Origin: Jeotgalibacillus marinus | GTDB taxonomy: Bacteria; Bacillota; Bacilli; Bacillales; Jeotgalibacillaceae | Reading direction: 5' to 3' | DNA: 31,843 nucleotides | Assembly (NCBI RefSeq): GCF_040801915.1 | Contig: NZ_JBFMIA010000023.1 | Coordinates: 1-31,843, forward strand | Shown: piece after piece, positions 16,735-24,264 of the stretch | Position numbering within the stretch: position 1 is the stretch's first letter | Layout: each line of letters opens with the position of its first letter | The notes under the pieces: model-generated | Databases searched by the model: none | What the model saw: only the letters and a program-made list of their open reading frames with translations | What the model was told of the DNA's origin: nothing | Made by a program: the position numbers and the translations under genes

Positions 16735-17134
16735 CATAAACTAGTGTAGTGATTGTAAGTATTCATAGCTGATAGACGAATCATAGGTTAGAGTAGCTTC
16801 AAAAAGATAGAGGCGTGTTCAGAGGCTTACGCCCAATATAAGCGTACACGCCAGTGAACACTTTTTTATACTTTATACTGTTTTTGGTGCCGCAACTCAA
16901 GAGTATTGATACCTAAGACGAAGTTGCTACAATTACGGAAGCTATTAGAGGAAAAACCGAATGTCAAAAACAAGTAAAGCAGCTGATATTTTAGGGGGTT
17001 CAAAATCCAACTCCTTAATGCTCCCTATGGTCCGCTTGCGTTGATAGCCTATATACAGGGCGATTCTAGCCTTTTTAAGAGGTTGTCCCTAGTTAAAATG
17101 TTGAATTCCCTACAAATTGTTGAGTTTGTCTCTC
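16735..17134. other. Gene-poor stretch with a structured terminator and a possible decayed frame
   Basis: At 16815-16867 the plus strand forms a nested hairpin (GTGTTCA/TGAACAC outside, TACGC/GCGTA inside) followed by six T, although no intact gene precedes it. From about 16884 a plus-strand frame reads FLVPQLKSIDT, stop, then DEVATITEAIRGKTECQKQV, and soon stops again. It looks like worn coding sequence, but I cannot assign it. This fits with the other transposon debris nearby. Confidence 0.4.
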
Positions 17135-17161
17135 ACAAATTTTTTTTTGAATCATAGAATA
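17135..17161 (+). promoter_or_regulatory. SigK-like promoter of the 27-aa gene
   Basis: AC (17135-17136), 16 bp spacer, then CATAGAATA (17153-17161), a full match to the SigK -10 CATAnnnTA. Start codon 43 bp downstream. Confidence 0.55.
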
Positions 17162-17204
17162 TATAGAAGCTATTCTTTCATACTTCAGAAAGGAGGAAAC
17201 ATTA

Positions 17205-17288
17205 ATGAAAAAAAAGAATAACTTTTTAGTAATTATTGTAATATTCGTTCTATTGATCATCGTAGGTTGTTCATGTTTCTTTTACTAA
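17205..17288 (+). CDS. YjcZ-like tiny transmembrane sporulation protein, 27 aa
   Basis: MKKKNNFLVIIVIFVLLIIV followed by GCSCFFY: a charged N-terminus and one hydrophobic helix ending in a Gly/Cys-containing tail. The core IVIFVLLIIVG is the signature of the Bacillus YjcZ/tiny-TM sporulation family, whose members are usually 25-50 aa and often spore-associated. It has an excellent ribosome binding site (AAAGGAGG, six nt before the ATG) and a SigK-like promoter. Role in the spore is inferred from the family and context; no molecular function is known to me. Confidence 0.75.
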   Translation: MKKKNNFLVIIVIFVLLIIVGCSCFFY

Positions 17289-17366
17289 AATATGGTGGTT
17301 GTTAAATTAACCCACTAACTAGTTTCCCTCTTGTTTTAGGATAGAGACTGGATGGGAGATTAATAA

Positions 17367-17490
17367 GACAAAAAAGCAAAATTACGTATGGAAGCTCTGG
17401 CGGTTCGGCAGTACAATGGTTAAAGCAAGCCGATTACTGAAATCCTCGTTTAGGTTTGTCGACTTGGCGCGATATTCTAGCAAGCTGCCG
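17367..17490 (+). pseudogene. Remnant of a transposase helix-turn-helix domain
   Basis: The plus strand reads DKKAKLRMEALAVRQYNG, stop, SKPITEILV, stop, VCRLGAIF. With small frame changes this follows the pattern KLRLEALRLYNEGKPITEICRRLG, found at the N-terminus of several transposase/integrase-core proteins. Two or more stops and the missing catalytic domain mark it as dead. Family not determined. Confidence 0.4.
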
Positions 17491-17578
17491 ATTTAATAAA
17501 TTAATAGTATAAAACCTTCAAATAGGCTTAAAAAAGTCATCATAATTATCCTCTTCAACAGACGCAACAATTAAAAAA

Positions 17579-17611
17579 CTCAATTTCTTTTTTTAACACT
17601 GAGAAATTGAG
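17579..17611. terminator. Hairpin, bidirectional terminator-like
   Basis: Ten-bp stem (CTCAATTTCT with AGAAATTGAG), 13-nt loop, TTTT on the plus strand and a longer T-run on the minus strand. Confidence 0.55.
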
Positions 17612-17632
17612 CTTTTATATATTTTAATGTTT

Positions 17633-17690
17633 TGACTACCCACCACTTATCCAACCTCACGGTCCTAATTGAAGTGGGGGATTCCTACTG
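17633..17690 (-). ncRNA. Orphan IS200/IS605 right end, omega-RNA-like
   Basis: Minus strand: CAGTAGGAATCCCCCACTTC, a 23-nt loop, then AAGTGGTGGGTAGTCAA. The arms CCACTT/AAGTGG extended by CCC/GGG (17639-17648 with 17672-17680) form the hairpin typical of the 3' ends of IS200/IS605 and IS1341-type elements. There the end of tnpB overlaps the scaffold of its guide (omega/reRNA), with the guide starting after ...TCAA. No tnpB or tnpA is present: an unrelated gene ends 14 bp upstream. It is probably a relic; expression is unknown. No T-run makes a simple terminator unlikely. Confidence 0.45.
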
Positions 17691-17703
17691 ATTGTTATGT
17701 CAC

Positions 17704-17955
17704 TTATACCTCATCACAAGATATATAATACCCTCCTTGAGCCATACGTATTTCAACACGATAGAGTGCATTGTCTAAATAAAAAGTAATTGGCTTTACT
17801 TTACTTTCAAATCTTAGCTGTTCTTTGGACTCTGCAGCGTATTTTTCTATAGCTTCACAGATAAATTGAACAGATGGATAGGTCAATGCTTCATCTAATT
17901 CAATAAAAAAATTTTTTTTTAATAACCTTTTGAAAAATCCCCTTTTTTCTTTCAT
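17704..17955 (-). CDS. Hypothetical protein, 83 aa
   Basis: MKEKRGFFKRLLKKNFFIEL, then a charged alpha/beta sequence ending YRVEIRMAQGGYYISCDEV. It is soluble and basic at the N-terminus. Start at 17955, 11 nt after AAGGG; upstream in-frame starts would swallow that site. I do not recognise the family. It is probably part of the inserted block; the orphan IS200/IS605-like end lies directly downstream. Confidence 0.55.
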   Translation of the reverse strand: MKEKRGFFKRLLKKNFFIELDEALTYPSVQFICEAIEKYAAESKEQLRFESKVKPITFYLDNALYRVEIRMAQGGYYISCDEV

Positions 17956-18152
17956 TGTATTCATTTCCCTTCTACTGTAAATTAATAGTTTTTCTGTGTT
18001 ATATACGTAAACGTCAAGCAACCCCAAAATATCCATTTGATCAAACTTTTTTCAAACTGGATTCTTTTTGTTTACCGTAGAATGTGGATTTACATGAGAT
18101 TTTTTGACCGAACTTTATTCCAAAAGGATTATGTTGATTTTTGAAATTATGA

Positions 18153-18184
18153 AAGGGAACTCCATATTGTCTTGGGGTTCCCTT
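18153..18184. repeat. Hairpin between the 61-aa and 83-aa genes
   Basis: AAGGGAACTCC with GGGGTTCCCTT (one mismatch) around a 10-nt loop. It has only weak T-tracts, so termination is possible but not certain. Confidence 0.4.
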
Positions 18185-18222
18185 GTTCCATTAAAGCCCC
18201 CGTTAGTTGAATAAACTAAATA

Positions 18223-18405
18223 CTATTTTTTGAATTTACTTGGATTCTCAATTCTTATTGAAATAACCTCACCACAATTCAAGCAAAAAGTATAAATTTT
18301 ATTAGACCCCATTGAAAATTTCTTATCTAATGGTTTAATTGGCATAAAATCAGTTCCTTCTGCAAATTCAAGCCCATTACAATTTTGGCATTTAGATTCT
18401 TTCAT
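18223..18405 (-). CDS. Small zinc-ribbon protein, 60 aa
   Basis: Two CxxC knuckles (CQNC near the N-terminus and CLNC in the middle: YTFCLNCGEVISIRI) make a zinc-ribbon fold likely. ATG start at 18405, nine nt after AGGAG; a TTG one codon earlier is possible. Similar tiny zinc-ribbon proteins are common in Bacillaceae, and none has a clear function that I know. No partner gene is evident. The 18409-18640 bases upstream hold only an 11-base direct repeat (TTGTTCAACTA at 18484 and 18641). Confidence 0.6.
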   Translation of the reverse strand: MKESKCQNCNGLEFAEGTDFMPIKPLDKKFSMGSNKIYTFCLNCGEVISIRIENPSKFKK

Positions 18406-18721
18406 CAATATCGACTCCTAATTTTCCCTATAAAAGAATTTACGTCACACAAAATAAATTGTTTCAATTCTTCTAAATCTCTATTGTTCAACTATCCTGC
18501 CCTTTAACGGAACACGCTTATTTACTCATTTGGAAAATTCTGATAACCTAAGTTTATCATAGGTCACATCCGTTGAGAACAATCATCTTGCTAACCGTTG
18601 TATCGTCATTACGGTGTCTGATTTGCCCCCCGTTGCGACGTTGTTCAACTACCTTTTTATTGTTGGATTAAAATAAATTGTTTGCGAATTTAGTTAATTC
18701 ATCAAATGAACGATCCGTTTA

Positions 18722-18834
18722 TAAAGGTATAGGCTTATACACACGTTCGGTCCATTTGTCACCATCTCTTCAGTACACACAAATGTTGACAGAAGAAATA
18801 TTTAAATTTCGAATTAAATTGACTGCAATGGGTA
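18722..18834 (-). pseudogene. Fragment of the M20 peptidase gene (tandem-duplication scar)
   Basis: About 110 bp match the intact peptidase gene at roughly 19734-19850 in the same orientation. They share blocks such as GGCTTATACACACGTTCGGT and ATATTTAAA, with scattered substitutions and indels. It lacks start and stop. At its right end it passes directly into the sequence preceding nitroreductase copy 2, which is the junction expected of a tandem duplication. Confidence 0.8.
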
Positions 18835-18880
18835 AATTAATTTCTACAACTAAACCTAACTAAATGGGAGGAGCACGAAT

Positions 18881-19504
18881 ATGTCTGTATCTACTTTAAA
18901 AAATGTTCTGACGGTCATGAGAGAGCGCCGTGCGACAAAACAATATGATCGAAATGCGGAAATTTCGCAAGAAGAACTTATGGAGTTGCTTGAAGTTGCT
19001 GGTCAATCACCATCCGCTTGGAATCTTCAACATTGGAATTTCCTCGCGTTTCATAATAAAGAATCACAAGAAAAACTGCTTCCAATTGCATACAATCAGC
19101 AACAGGTTGGAGATGCGTCAGCAGTGATCGCCATATTAGGTGATTTACGTGCAAATGAAAATGTTGATCTCGTTTTTGATCCAGCTGTAGAAGAAGGACA
19201 CATGTCAGAAGAAATCAAACAAGCGTTAAACGGACAAATTCAAGGGGCCTATGCAAATGAACAATTTGCACGCGATGCTGCTTTTACAAACGCTTCATTA
19301 GCTGCCATGCAATTGATGCTTGCAGCTCAAGCGAAGAACTGGGATACATGCGCAATTGGTGGGTTTAACGCTACTCAGTTAGTGGAGGAATTCGACATTT
19401 CCAATCGCTATATTCCAGTGATGCTTATTACCGTTGGAAAAGGCACAGAAAAACCACGCAAGTCTAGCCGATTAGATATAAACCAATTGGTTACATTTGT
19501 CTAA
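18881..19504 (+). CDS. Nitroreductase family protein, YodC-like (copy 2)
   Basis: 207 aa, lacking one N-terminal Glu compared with copy 1 and otherwise differing at 17 positions. All flavin-fold motifs of copy 1 are conserved. ATG start behind GGGAGG. Upstream homology to copy 1 covers only about 45 bp; the TTGACA/TATATT promoter and the YodB-type operator are replaced by the peptidase-gene fragment. TTGACA at 18787 and TTGACT at 18818 exist, but with poor -10 partners, so expression is doubtful or differently controlled. A 163-bp block (18970-19132) is identical to copy 1, suggesting gene conversion. A homologous terminator follows. Confidence 0.92.
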   Translation: MSVSTLKNVLTVMRERRATKQYDRNAEISQEELMELLEVAGQSPSAWNLQHWNFLAFHNKESQEKLLPIAYNQQQVGDASAVIAILGDLRANENVDLVFDPAVEEGHMSEEIKQALNGQIQGAYANEQFARDAAFTNASLAAMQLMLAAQAKNWDTCAIGGFNATQLVEEFDISNRYIPVMLITVGKGTEKPRKSSRLDINQLVTFV

Positions 19505-19652
19505 CCAAACGGACTATTCCATTTTAATTTAATTTTGTTTGGTGATGAATTCATTCGATAGGAAAGATCCAATCGCTCACATCATATAGGACACGTTTCA
19601 CTACTCCTGCGTTGAAAAGTTACAACTATCGAGAGATTTTCAACAGCCTAAG

Positions 19653-19687
19653 GAGAGAGTGCGTTTATCGCACTCCCTCAATTTTTT
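19653..19687. terminator. Terminator shared by nitroreductase copy 2 and the M20 peptidase
   Basis: Stem GAGAGAGTGCG with CGCACTCCCTC (one mismatch), 5-nt loop and six T on the plus strand. It overlaps the peptidase stop codon region and is the homologue of the hairpin at 14841. Confidence 0.8.
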
Positions 19688-21327
19688 GTCACTAGATCCA
19701 GCGCAAAATTTCGGATCAAGCCCGGGAGCACGTGAAACGTATAAGGCTTATACACACGTTCGGTCCATTTGTGACCATCTCTTCCATACACACCGATATT
19801 GATAGAAGGAATATTTAAACTTCGAATTAGATCGACTGGCAATGGATAAACGGTATCCATCCGAGGCATATTTTTCTTTAAGACGTTTACCTCTTCTTCT
19901 GATTCATGTAATGATAAAAAACTGCCATCTGATAAATAAGGAAAGAATCGCTTCGTTACGAATGTCTCCCCTGTCTCACGCGAAACTTGGTCTAAACGCT
20001 TCAGCAATTTCCTTTTAATCTCACTCCCAAATTCATTTTGTTCATTTAAAAAATTATGAGGTAAAAATGGTGGTGCAAAGAATAAAATAATCCTTGGTTT
20101 TTTTTCAGGATCTAGCTGCTGCAAAGTATTCACCAGCTCAAAGGACGTTTCTCTACGATCTTTTTCACTAAACGTCGCCTGAACTTCATCAAGTGTTTCC
20201 TCTACATTCATCCCCTTTTTCTTCAAGTTTTGAGCCAATTCATCAAATGTACACACCTCTATGTCCCAGTCCCAATCACTCGGAGGGAAACCATGACTTT
20301 TCCGAAAAGTGCCATAACGGAATTCACTTTGATTTTTCAACTCTTCAACCGTGCTAATCGTAATAGAACGCAGCTTTTCTATTACATCTTTTGCCGTGCG
20401 TTCAAATACAAAATAGTTAAAATAAAGTCCTGCGCTTACTGCCGTTTGAACGTTGTAATGATGCTTGTCTTCTTTAAAAAAAAGACACGCTGGAGGTAAA
20501 ACATATTCACCTTCTAATTCCTCAACCAAATCAAGATTTTGATTGATTTTCCGATTGATCTCAGCCCCAACTAGTGTTGGATCTATTGAGGTTAAAACGT
20601 CCCCTACATGCGCTTCTCGTCCATAGATATAAAAGCAAGGAAGTACTTTTCCAGCAGCACCCGTGTAAATATATTTTGTGTGATCCCCGTCATACATAGG
20701 TGCGATAAAATCGTTGTTAATTGCCGCTACATATTGGCAACCCTTTTCCTTCATTTTTTGAAGCTCATGCAGTGCGGCAAGCATTCCTGCATGTTCACTT
20801 TCTTCGTCTGGATTGAATAAGAAAAGCATGGTTCCATCAAGCTGTTCCTTTTGCTCAGAGAATGCCAGTAAGTTGACCAAGTGAACGGCAACACCACTTT
20901 GCATATCGAGTGACCCTCTCCCGAAAAGCCAGTCTCCACTTGCTGCGTCTTCTTGCACGCGATGGTCACCATCATAAGATGAGAAAAATGATTGTAACGC
21001 GTCTGAATCATGTGCAATGGATTGTAATGATCCGAAATCATCTGTCTCAACTGTATCGATATGACTGTGAAAAAGGACGGTTCGTGCACTATTTCCTGTT
21101 AAACGGGCCCATACATTTTTTCGTTCAAGAGAATCATTTGGAATGTCTTGAATCCATACTTCTTCAGGATGTTCTTTAAAGTAAGGAAACGATTGAATAA
21201 TGGACAAAATGTCCTCTGCTTTTTCTCTTTCACCAATCGTTCCGTTATAACTTTTAACGGATGTTAAATGTCGGGTTAATTTTTCTACTTTCTCTGCAGT
21301 CGTTTTCCCGATGAGCTTTCTATACAC
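19678..21327 (-). CDS. M20-family metallopeptidase, RocB-like
   Basis: About 549 aa. Metal-site motifs of clan MH peptidases are present: FHSHIDTV (His and catalytic Asp), GRGSLDMQSG (bridging Asp) and NPDEESEHAG (catalytic Glu and ligand Glu). Size and layout match B. subtilis RocB, an uncharacterised member of the arginine utilisation operon, but no roc genes are near, so the substrate is open (peptide or acyl-amino acid). GTG at 21327 lies seven nt after AAGGTGG; the ATG at 21333 is too close to that site. It is convergent with nitroreductase copy 2 and divergent from the purine permease. Part of its 3' end exists as a duplicate at 18722-18834. Confidence 0.88.
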   Translation of the reverse strand: MYRKLIGKTTAEKVEKLTRHLTSVKSYNGTIGEREKAEDILSIIQSFPYFKEHPEEVWIQDIPNDSLERKNVWARLTGNSARTVLFHSHIDTVETDDFGSLQSIAHDSDALQSFFSSYDGDHRVQEDAASGDWLFGRGSLDMQSGVAVHLVNLLAFSEQKEQLDGTMLFLFNPDEESEHAGMLAALHELQKMKEKGCQYVAAINNDFIAPMYDGDHTKYIYTGAAGKVLPCFYIYGREAHVGDVLTSIDPTLVGAEINRKINQNLDLVEELEGEYVLPPACLFFKEDKHHYNVQTAVSAGLYFNYFVFERTAKDVIEKLRSITISTVEELKNQSEFRYGTFRKSHGFPPSDWDWDIEVCTFDELAQNLKKKGMNVEETLDEVQATFSEKDRRETSFELVNTLQQLDPEKKPRIILFFAPPFLPHNFLNEQNEFGSEIKRKLLKRLDQVSRETGETFVTKRFFPYLSDGSFLSLHESEEEVNVLKKNMPRMDTVYPLPVDLIRSLNIPSINIGVYGRDGHKWTERVYKPYTFHVLPGLIRNFALDLVTKN

Positions 21328-21463
21328 AAGCATCCCACCTTCAAAGAAAATGTGATTTTCTAAAAATAGACCACTTCACCTTAACGGAATAGTTGGATCC
21401 TCTAAAAGAGATACTAATACTGTTTATCACCTAATATTTCTTGTGTGTTTTTGATTAAAAGGG

Positions 21464-21522
21464 TTGTACTTTCCTTTAAAAACGAATATTATATGATTTG
21501 TGGTTATTTATTGTTCGTATTT
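21464..21522 (+). promoter_or_regulatory. Promoter and PurBox-like pair before the purine permease
   Basis: TTGTAC and TATTAT are 17 bp apart (21464-21492). A PurBox-like AAAAACGAATATT (21478-21490; 11 of 13 positions of AWWWCCGAACWWT) lies between them. An inverted AAATACGAACAAT (21510-21522 on the minus strand; 12 of 13) follows downstream. Inverted PurBoxes are how PurR binds, but the spacing here (19 nt) is slightly longer than the usual 16-17, so PurR control is likely rather than certain. No purine riboswitch fold was seen. Confidence 0.5.
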
Positions 21523-21543
21523 ATTCCAGGAGGATGATCAGAA

Positions 21544-22845
21544 ATGTTTCGTTTTCATTTAAAAGAAAATCAAACGACTGTTAAAACAGAAATATTAGCC
21601 GGTTTTACTACATTTATGACGATGCTATACATCGTTGTTGTGAATCCAATTATCTTATCAACTGCAGGCGTACCATTTGACCAGGTATTTCTAGCAACAA
21701 TTATCGCAACTGTTATTGGTACGCTTTGGATGGCGCTATTTGCTAACTATCCAATTGCAATCGCTCCAGGGATGGGCTTGAATGCTTATTTTGCCTTTTC
21801 AGTTGTTGGAACTAACAATATTACTTACGAAGTAGCTTTCGCTGCTGTCTTTATTGCAGGAATTATATTCTCTCTTCTTTCGTTAACACCTTTTCGGGAA
21901 AAACTTATTGAAGCAATTCCTGACAACTTAAAGCACGGAATTACTGCAGGGATTGGTTTGTTTATCGCGTTTATCGGAATGCGTTTGACTGGGATGATCA
22001 CTGCCCACGATGACAACCTTGTCGCACTTGGTGATCTTCATTCACCTTCTGTTATTTTAGCTTTCAGTGGTCTAGCTATTACGCTTATTCTAATGTCATT
22101 GCGGGTAAATGGTGCGCTATTCATCGGCATGCTCATAACCGGAGCGATCGCTTTTTTCACCAATCAGCTAACGTTTGATGGAATCGTGGGTTTACCTAGT
22201 TTGCCTGAAGGATTGATCGTCTCTAACCCGATCACTGCTCTAGGTGATGTGATCCAACACGGGTTATACGCGGTTGTATTCTCTTTTTTACTTGTGACGA
22301 TTTTTGACACGACAGGTACAATGATTGGTGTTGCACAACATGCTGGTTTGATGAAGGGTAATTCAATGCCGCGTGCACGTCAAGCACTTCTCGCTGACTC
22401 TGTTGCCGCAACTGCTGGGGCAATGGTAGGGACGAGTCCTACATCAGCCTATATCGAATCTTCAGCGGGTGTTGCGGCTGGAGGGCGTACAGGACTAACG
22501 ACTGTAACGGTTGCTTTTCTCTTTATCTTAGCTGCCTTTTTCGGACCACTTGTGAGTGCAGTATCTGGTGTAGCTGCCATTACTGCTCCAGCTTTAATTA
22601 TCGTAGGAAGTTTGATGATGGGAAGTATCGCGAAGATTAATTGGGACGAGCTTGATGAGGCATTCCCTGCTTTCTTAATCATCTTAAGTATGCCTCTAAC
22701 TTCAAGCATCGCAACAGGAATCGCGCTTGGTTTTATCTCTTATCCCATTTTAAAAATCTTTAGAGGAAAATGGGCAGAAGTTCATATTTTAGTTTATATT
22801 TTTGCTGTGATGTTTTTATATCAACTTGTGTTTTTACCACATTAA
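21544..22845 (+). CDS. NCS2-family purine permease (PbuO/PbuG type)
   Basis: 433-aa integral membrane protein with about 12-14 helices. The AzgA-subgroup signatures are clear: NPIILSTAGVPFDQVFLATI, YPIAIAPGMGLNAYFAFSVV, FDTTGTMIGVAQHAGLMKG and GTSPTSAYIESSAGVAAGGR. These proteins import adenine, guanine or hypoxanthine with protons. The N-terminal layout is nearer PbuO than PbuG in B. subtilis, but substrate choice cannot be read with certainty. ATG ten nt after AGGAGG. Likely PurR-controlled. Confidence 0.93.
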   Translation: MFRFHLKENQTTVKTEILAGFTTFMTMLYIVVVNPIILSTAGVPFDQVFLATIIATVIGTLWMALFANYPIAIAPGMGLNAYFAFSVVGTNNITYEVAFAAVFIAGIIFSLLSLTPFREKLIEAIPDNLKHGITAGIGLFIAFIGMRLTGMITAHDDNLVALGDLHSPSVILAFSGLAITLILMSLRVNGALFIGMLITGAIAFFTNQLTFDGIVGLPSLPEGLIVSNPITALGDVIQHGLYAVVFSFLLVTIFDTTGTMIGVAQHAGLMKGNSMPRARQALLADSVAATAGAMVGTSPTSAYIESSAGVAAGGRTGLTTVTVAFLFILAAFFGPLVSAVSGVAAITAPALIIVGSLMMGSIAKINWDELDEAFPAFLIILSMPLTSSIATGIALGFISYPILKIFRGKWAEVHILVYIFAVMFLYQLVFLPH

Positions 22846-22855
22846 AACCTCTAAC

Positions 22856-22891
22856 ACCCGAAGAGATCAAATGATCTCTTCGGGTATTTTT
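22856..22891 (+). terminator. Terminator of the purine permease gene
   Basis: Perfect 14-bp stem ACCCGAAGAGATCA around a very short loop, followed by a T-run. It lies between convergent permease and yhbH and may serve both. Confidence 0.9.
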
Positions 22892-22905
22892 AAGGTAAAC
22901 AATGA

Positions 22906-24057
22906 TCAGATAACTTCTTCTTCTCTTAAAAAATGCTTTAATGCAAAAAATACATCTGATTTTCTTCTTAGAATAAAATAGCGAAGGACGTCTTCAGGTA
23001 TTTTTTTATAAATCGACATAAGCGAGGACTGGCGCTGATATTGATTAACCTCCCCGTAGCCAAAAAGGTTACACATGCTAGATAGTTGTTCAATAAGTGG
23101 TAAACACTTTTGATTGTCAGATGTTAAATTATCACCGTCTGAAAAATGAAACGCATAAATATTATAGCGATGAATTGGATATTCATTTTGAATGAGATCA
23201 ACTGCTTTACGATAAGCAGATGAACAAATTGTTCCCCCACTTTCTCCTTTAGAGAAAAACGTTTCTTCCTCCACTTCCTTCGCTTCAGTATGATGTGCGA
23301 TAAAGCGAAGTTCCACGTGATCATACTTATACCGCAGAAATCTTGTTAACCAAAAGAAGAAGCTACGTGCAACATACTTTTCAAATGCTCCCATTGATCC
23401 ACTCGTATCCATTAAAGCTAACACGACTGCTTTTGTCTCACGCTCAATCGATTCGTTCCACGTACGATAACGCAAATCTTCTGGCAAAATCGGATTAAAA
23501 GAAGGTTCGCCTGACATTGCATTTCGTTTAAATGCGCTCATCATGGTCTTTTTCTTGTCAATGTTTCCGGTTAACCCTTTGTTTCGAATATCATTAAACT
23601 CGATGTCACGCGTGATTTCTTCTGACTCTTCCTTCTGCTTTAAATTAGGCAGTGACAGTTCTTTAAAAAGAGCCTCCTCCACATCTAACATGGAGACCTC
23701 TGCTTCTACGTAATCCACTCCCGCTTGGTCACCAGCTCCCTCGCCGCCTTTTGATGGTTCTGGTTTGCCTTTGGCAATCACATCTCCTACTTGACTGTCG
23801 CCTTCCCCTTGACCTACATGCTTTTTCTTATCGTAATTATATCGAATTTTGTATTCATCCAATGACCGGATAGGAATTTTCACGACTTGCTTCCCATTCG
23901 ACATGACGATATTTTCTTCAGTAATAAGCTCCGGTAACTGATCTTTGATCGCCTCTTGAACTTTTTCTTGATGCCTCTTTTGATCATCCTGTCCTTGTCG
24001 GTGAAGGGACCAATCTTCTTGTGATAGGATCGTGGACGACCGTTCATCCTTAGTCAT
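22906..24057 (-). CDS. yhbH: Sporulation protein YhbH (VWA-domain)
   Basis: 383 aa, a DUF444 member. The N-terminal half is charged and Gly-rich (HVGQGEGD, KGGEGAGDQ). The C-terminal half is a von Willebrand A-like domain with MIDAS motif MDTSGSMG and later SGGT and HFSDGDN. Homologue of E. coli YeaH, which pairs with the PrkA homologue YeaG. In Bacillus, SigE-controlled and required for efficient sporulation; molecular role unknown. The ATG at 24057 lies eight nt after AGGGAG. A near-perfect SigE promoter precedes it. It stands two genes from prkA in the same orientation. Confidence 0.95.
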   Translation of the reverse strand: MTKDERSSTILSQEDWSLHRQGQDDQKRHQEKVQEAIKDQLPELITEENIVMSNGKQVVKIPIRSLDEYKIRYNYDKKKHVGQGEGDSQVGDVIAKGKPEPSKGGEGAGDQAGVDYVEAEVSMLDVEEALFKELSLPNLKQKEESEEITRDIEFNDIRNKGLTGNIDKKKTMMSAFKRNAMSGEPSFNPILPEDLRYRTWNESIERETKAVVLALMDTSGSMGAFEKYVARSFFFWLTRFLRYKYDHVELRFIAHHTEAKEVEEETFFSKGESGGTICSSAYRKAVDLIQNEYPIHRYNIYAFHFSDGDNLTSDNQKCLPLIEQLSSMCNLFGYGEVNQYQRQSSLMSIYKKIPEDVLRYFILRRKSDVFFALKHFLREEEVI

Positions 24058-24088
24058 GGTCTGCTCTCCCTTCTTCCATTCGTATATC

Positions 24089-24116
24089 ATTGTATGCTGG
24101 AAAGACAGAATATTGA
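24089..24116 (-). promoter_or_regulatory. SigE promoter of yhbH
   Basis: Minus strand: -10 CATACAAT matches the SigE consensus (CATACAnT) fully, with TCAATAT at 13 bp upstream as the -35-like element. Confidence 0.65.
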
Positions 24117-24222
24117 CAGGCATATTGAAAGAGAAAACAGTTCGATAGGCTAAAGCACCCTGGATACGCTACATAATCAAGTACCCAATACGATTAATGA
24201 AAGATTTATCTTAATGAAATAC

Positions 24223-24247
24223 AAAAAAACCTGTGCGCGATGACAGG
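24223..24247 (-). terminator. Terminator of the 103-aa membrane protein gene
   Basis: Minus strand: short stem CCTGT/ACAGG with an 8-nt loop, followed by seven T, 18 bp after the stop codon. Confidence 0.6.
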
Positions 24248-24264
24248 CTCTTCGGTAAAAGGAA

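Noticed and set aside
18640..18653. GTTGTTCAACTACC as the opposite IS6-family terminus of the island
   Set aside because: It matches the inverted left end except for a two-base gap, but the core TTGTTCAACTA also occurs at 18484, so it may be an unrelated repeat. The match is too short to define a composite transposon.
21334..21463. Purine riboswitch upstream of the NCS2 permease
   Set aside because: I find neither the conserved three-way-junction core nor a terminator/antiterminator pair; the PurBox-like pair explains the leader better.
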